This document shows, piece by piece, positions 63,911 through 64,000 of a stretch of DNA of 64,000 nucleotides. Every line of letters starts with the position of its first letter. The first letter of the stretch is position 1. The stretch spans positions 248,001 to 312,000 of the forward strand of contig NW_019028991.1 of assembly GCF_002105155.1 (NCBI RefSeq), read 5' to 3'. The position numbers and the translations under genes are program-made. The notes below the pieces were generated by a model. That model was not told the origin of the DNA. It ran no database searches and saw only the letters and a program-made list of their open reading frames with translations. The DNA is from Lobosporangium transversale (taxonomy: Eukaryota > Mortierellomycota > Mortierellomycetes > Mortierellales > Mortierellaceae).

Positions 63911-64000
63911 CTGTAACACATTTCTTTGGTTATACTTGTTTCATTCCTTTTTTCTCTCACTGTCGCTTTAATTCAATTTTCCTTTTTCACGCATAAAAAA

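Overview
The window is nuclear DNA of a filamentous fungus. Genes carry many short GT-AG introns, coding exons are moderately GC-balanced, and noncoding DNA is AT-rich and full of long A and T homopolymers. Typical fungal families are present: GWT1, BEM1/Scd2, YPD1, a PDR-type ABC pump and Atf1-type bZIP factors. They sit beside genes missing from budding yeast, such as a WDR91 homologue and an animal-like NAA40. This suggests an early-diverging lineage, perhaps Mortierellomycota; that placement is inference from gene content, not a database result.

Layout. 1-1653 (+): 3' part of a Dal5/Tna1-like MFS permease. 1819-5419 (-): Cid1-type terminal uridylyltransferase. 5948-7313 (-): ribosomal protein S11 (uS17). 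8267-9688 (-): RNA polymerase II subunit RPB3, divergent from GWT1 (10035-12173, +). 12462-14997 (-): polarity scaffold BEM1/Scd2. 16588-18564 (-): histone N-terminal acetyltransferase NAA40, divergent from a RasGEF gene (19324-22666, +). 22667-30893: 8.2 kb with no convincing gene. 30894-32375 (+): bZIP factor. 33876-35854 (+): YPD1 phosphotransfer protein. 36437-39962 (+): 12-exon WDR91 homologue. 40153-41485 (-): BRX1, divergent from COX6A (41817-42887, +). 43414-43778 (-): possible small spliced gene. 47484-52958 (+): full-length PDR ABC transporter. 53335-54767 (-): nucleolin-like Nsr1/Gar2. 56826-58946 (+): second bZIP factor. 59287-62408 (-): PRP4 kinase. 63185-64000 (-): two tentative small genes or gene ends.

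For the main gene models I joined exons by checking phase across every intron. They total about 58 introns, all GT-AG. Functionally this is an ordinary eukaryotic neighbourhood: transcription and RNA (RPB3, PRP4K, TUTase), ribosome production (S11, BRX1, Nsr1), signalling and polarity (RasGEF, BEM1, YPD1, two Atf1-like bZIPs) and membrane functions (MFS, GWT1, ABC, WDR91). There is no operon-like clustering. Head-to-head pairs with short shared promoters occur at RPB3/GWT1 and BRX1/COX6A.

The most unusual feature is the dense population of 15-35 nt poly(A) or poly(T) tracts. They are absent from the coding exons I assembled but common in introns and spacers. In two introns the tract forms the 3' splice site itself (a run of about 30 A ending in AG), in one it extends the 5' splice site, and in one gene it runs into the ATG. 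Many occur as T-run/A-run hybrids.
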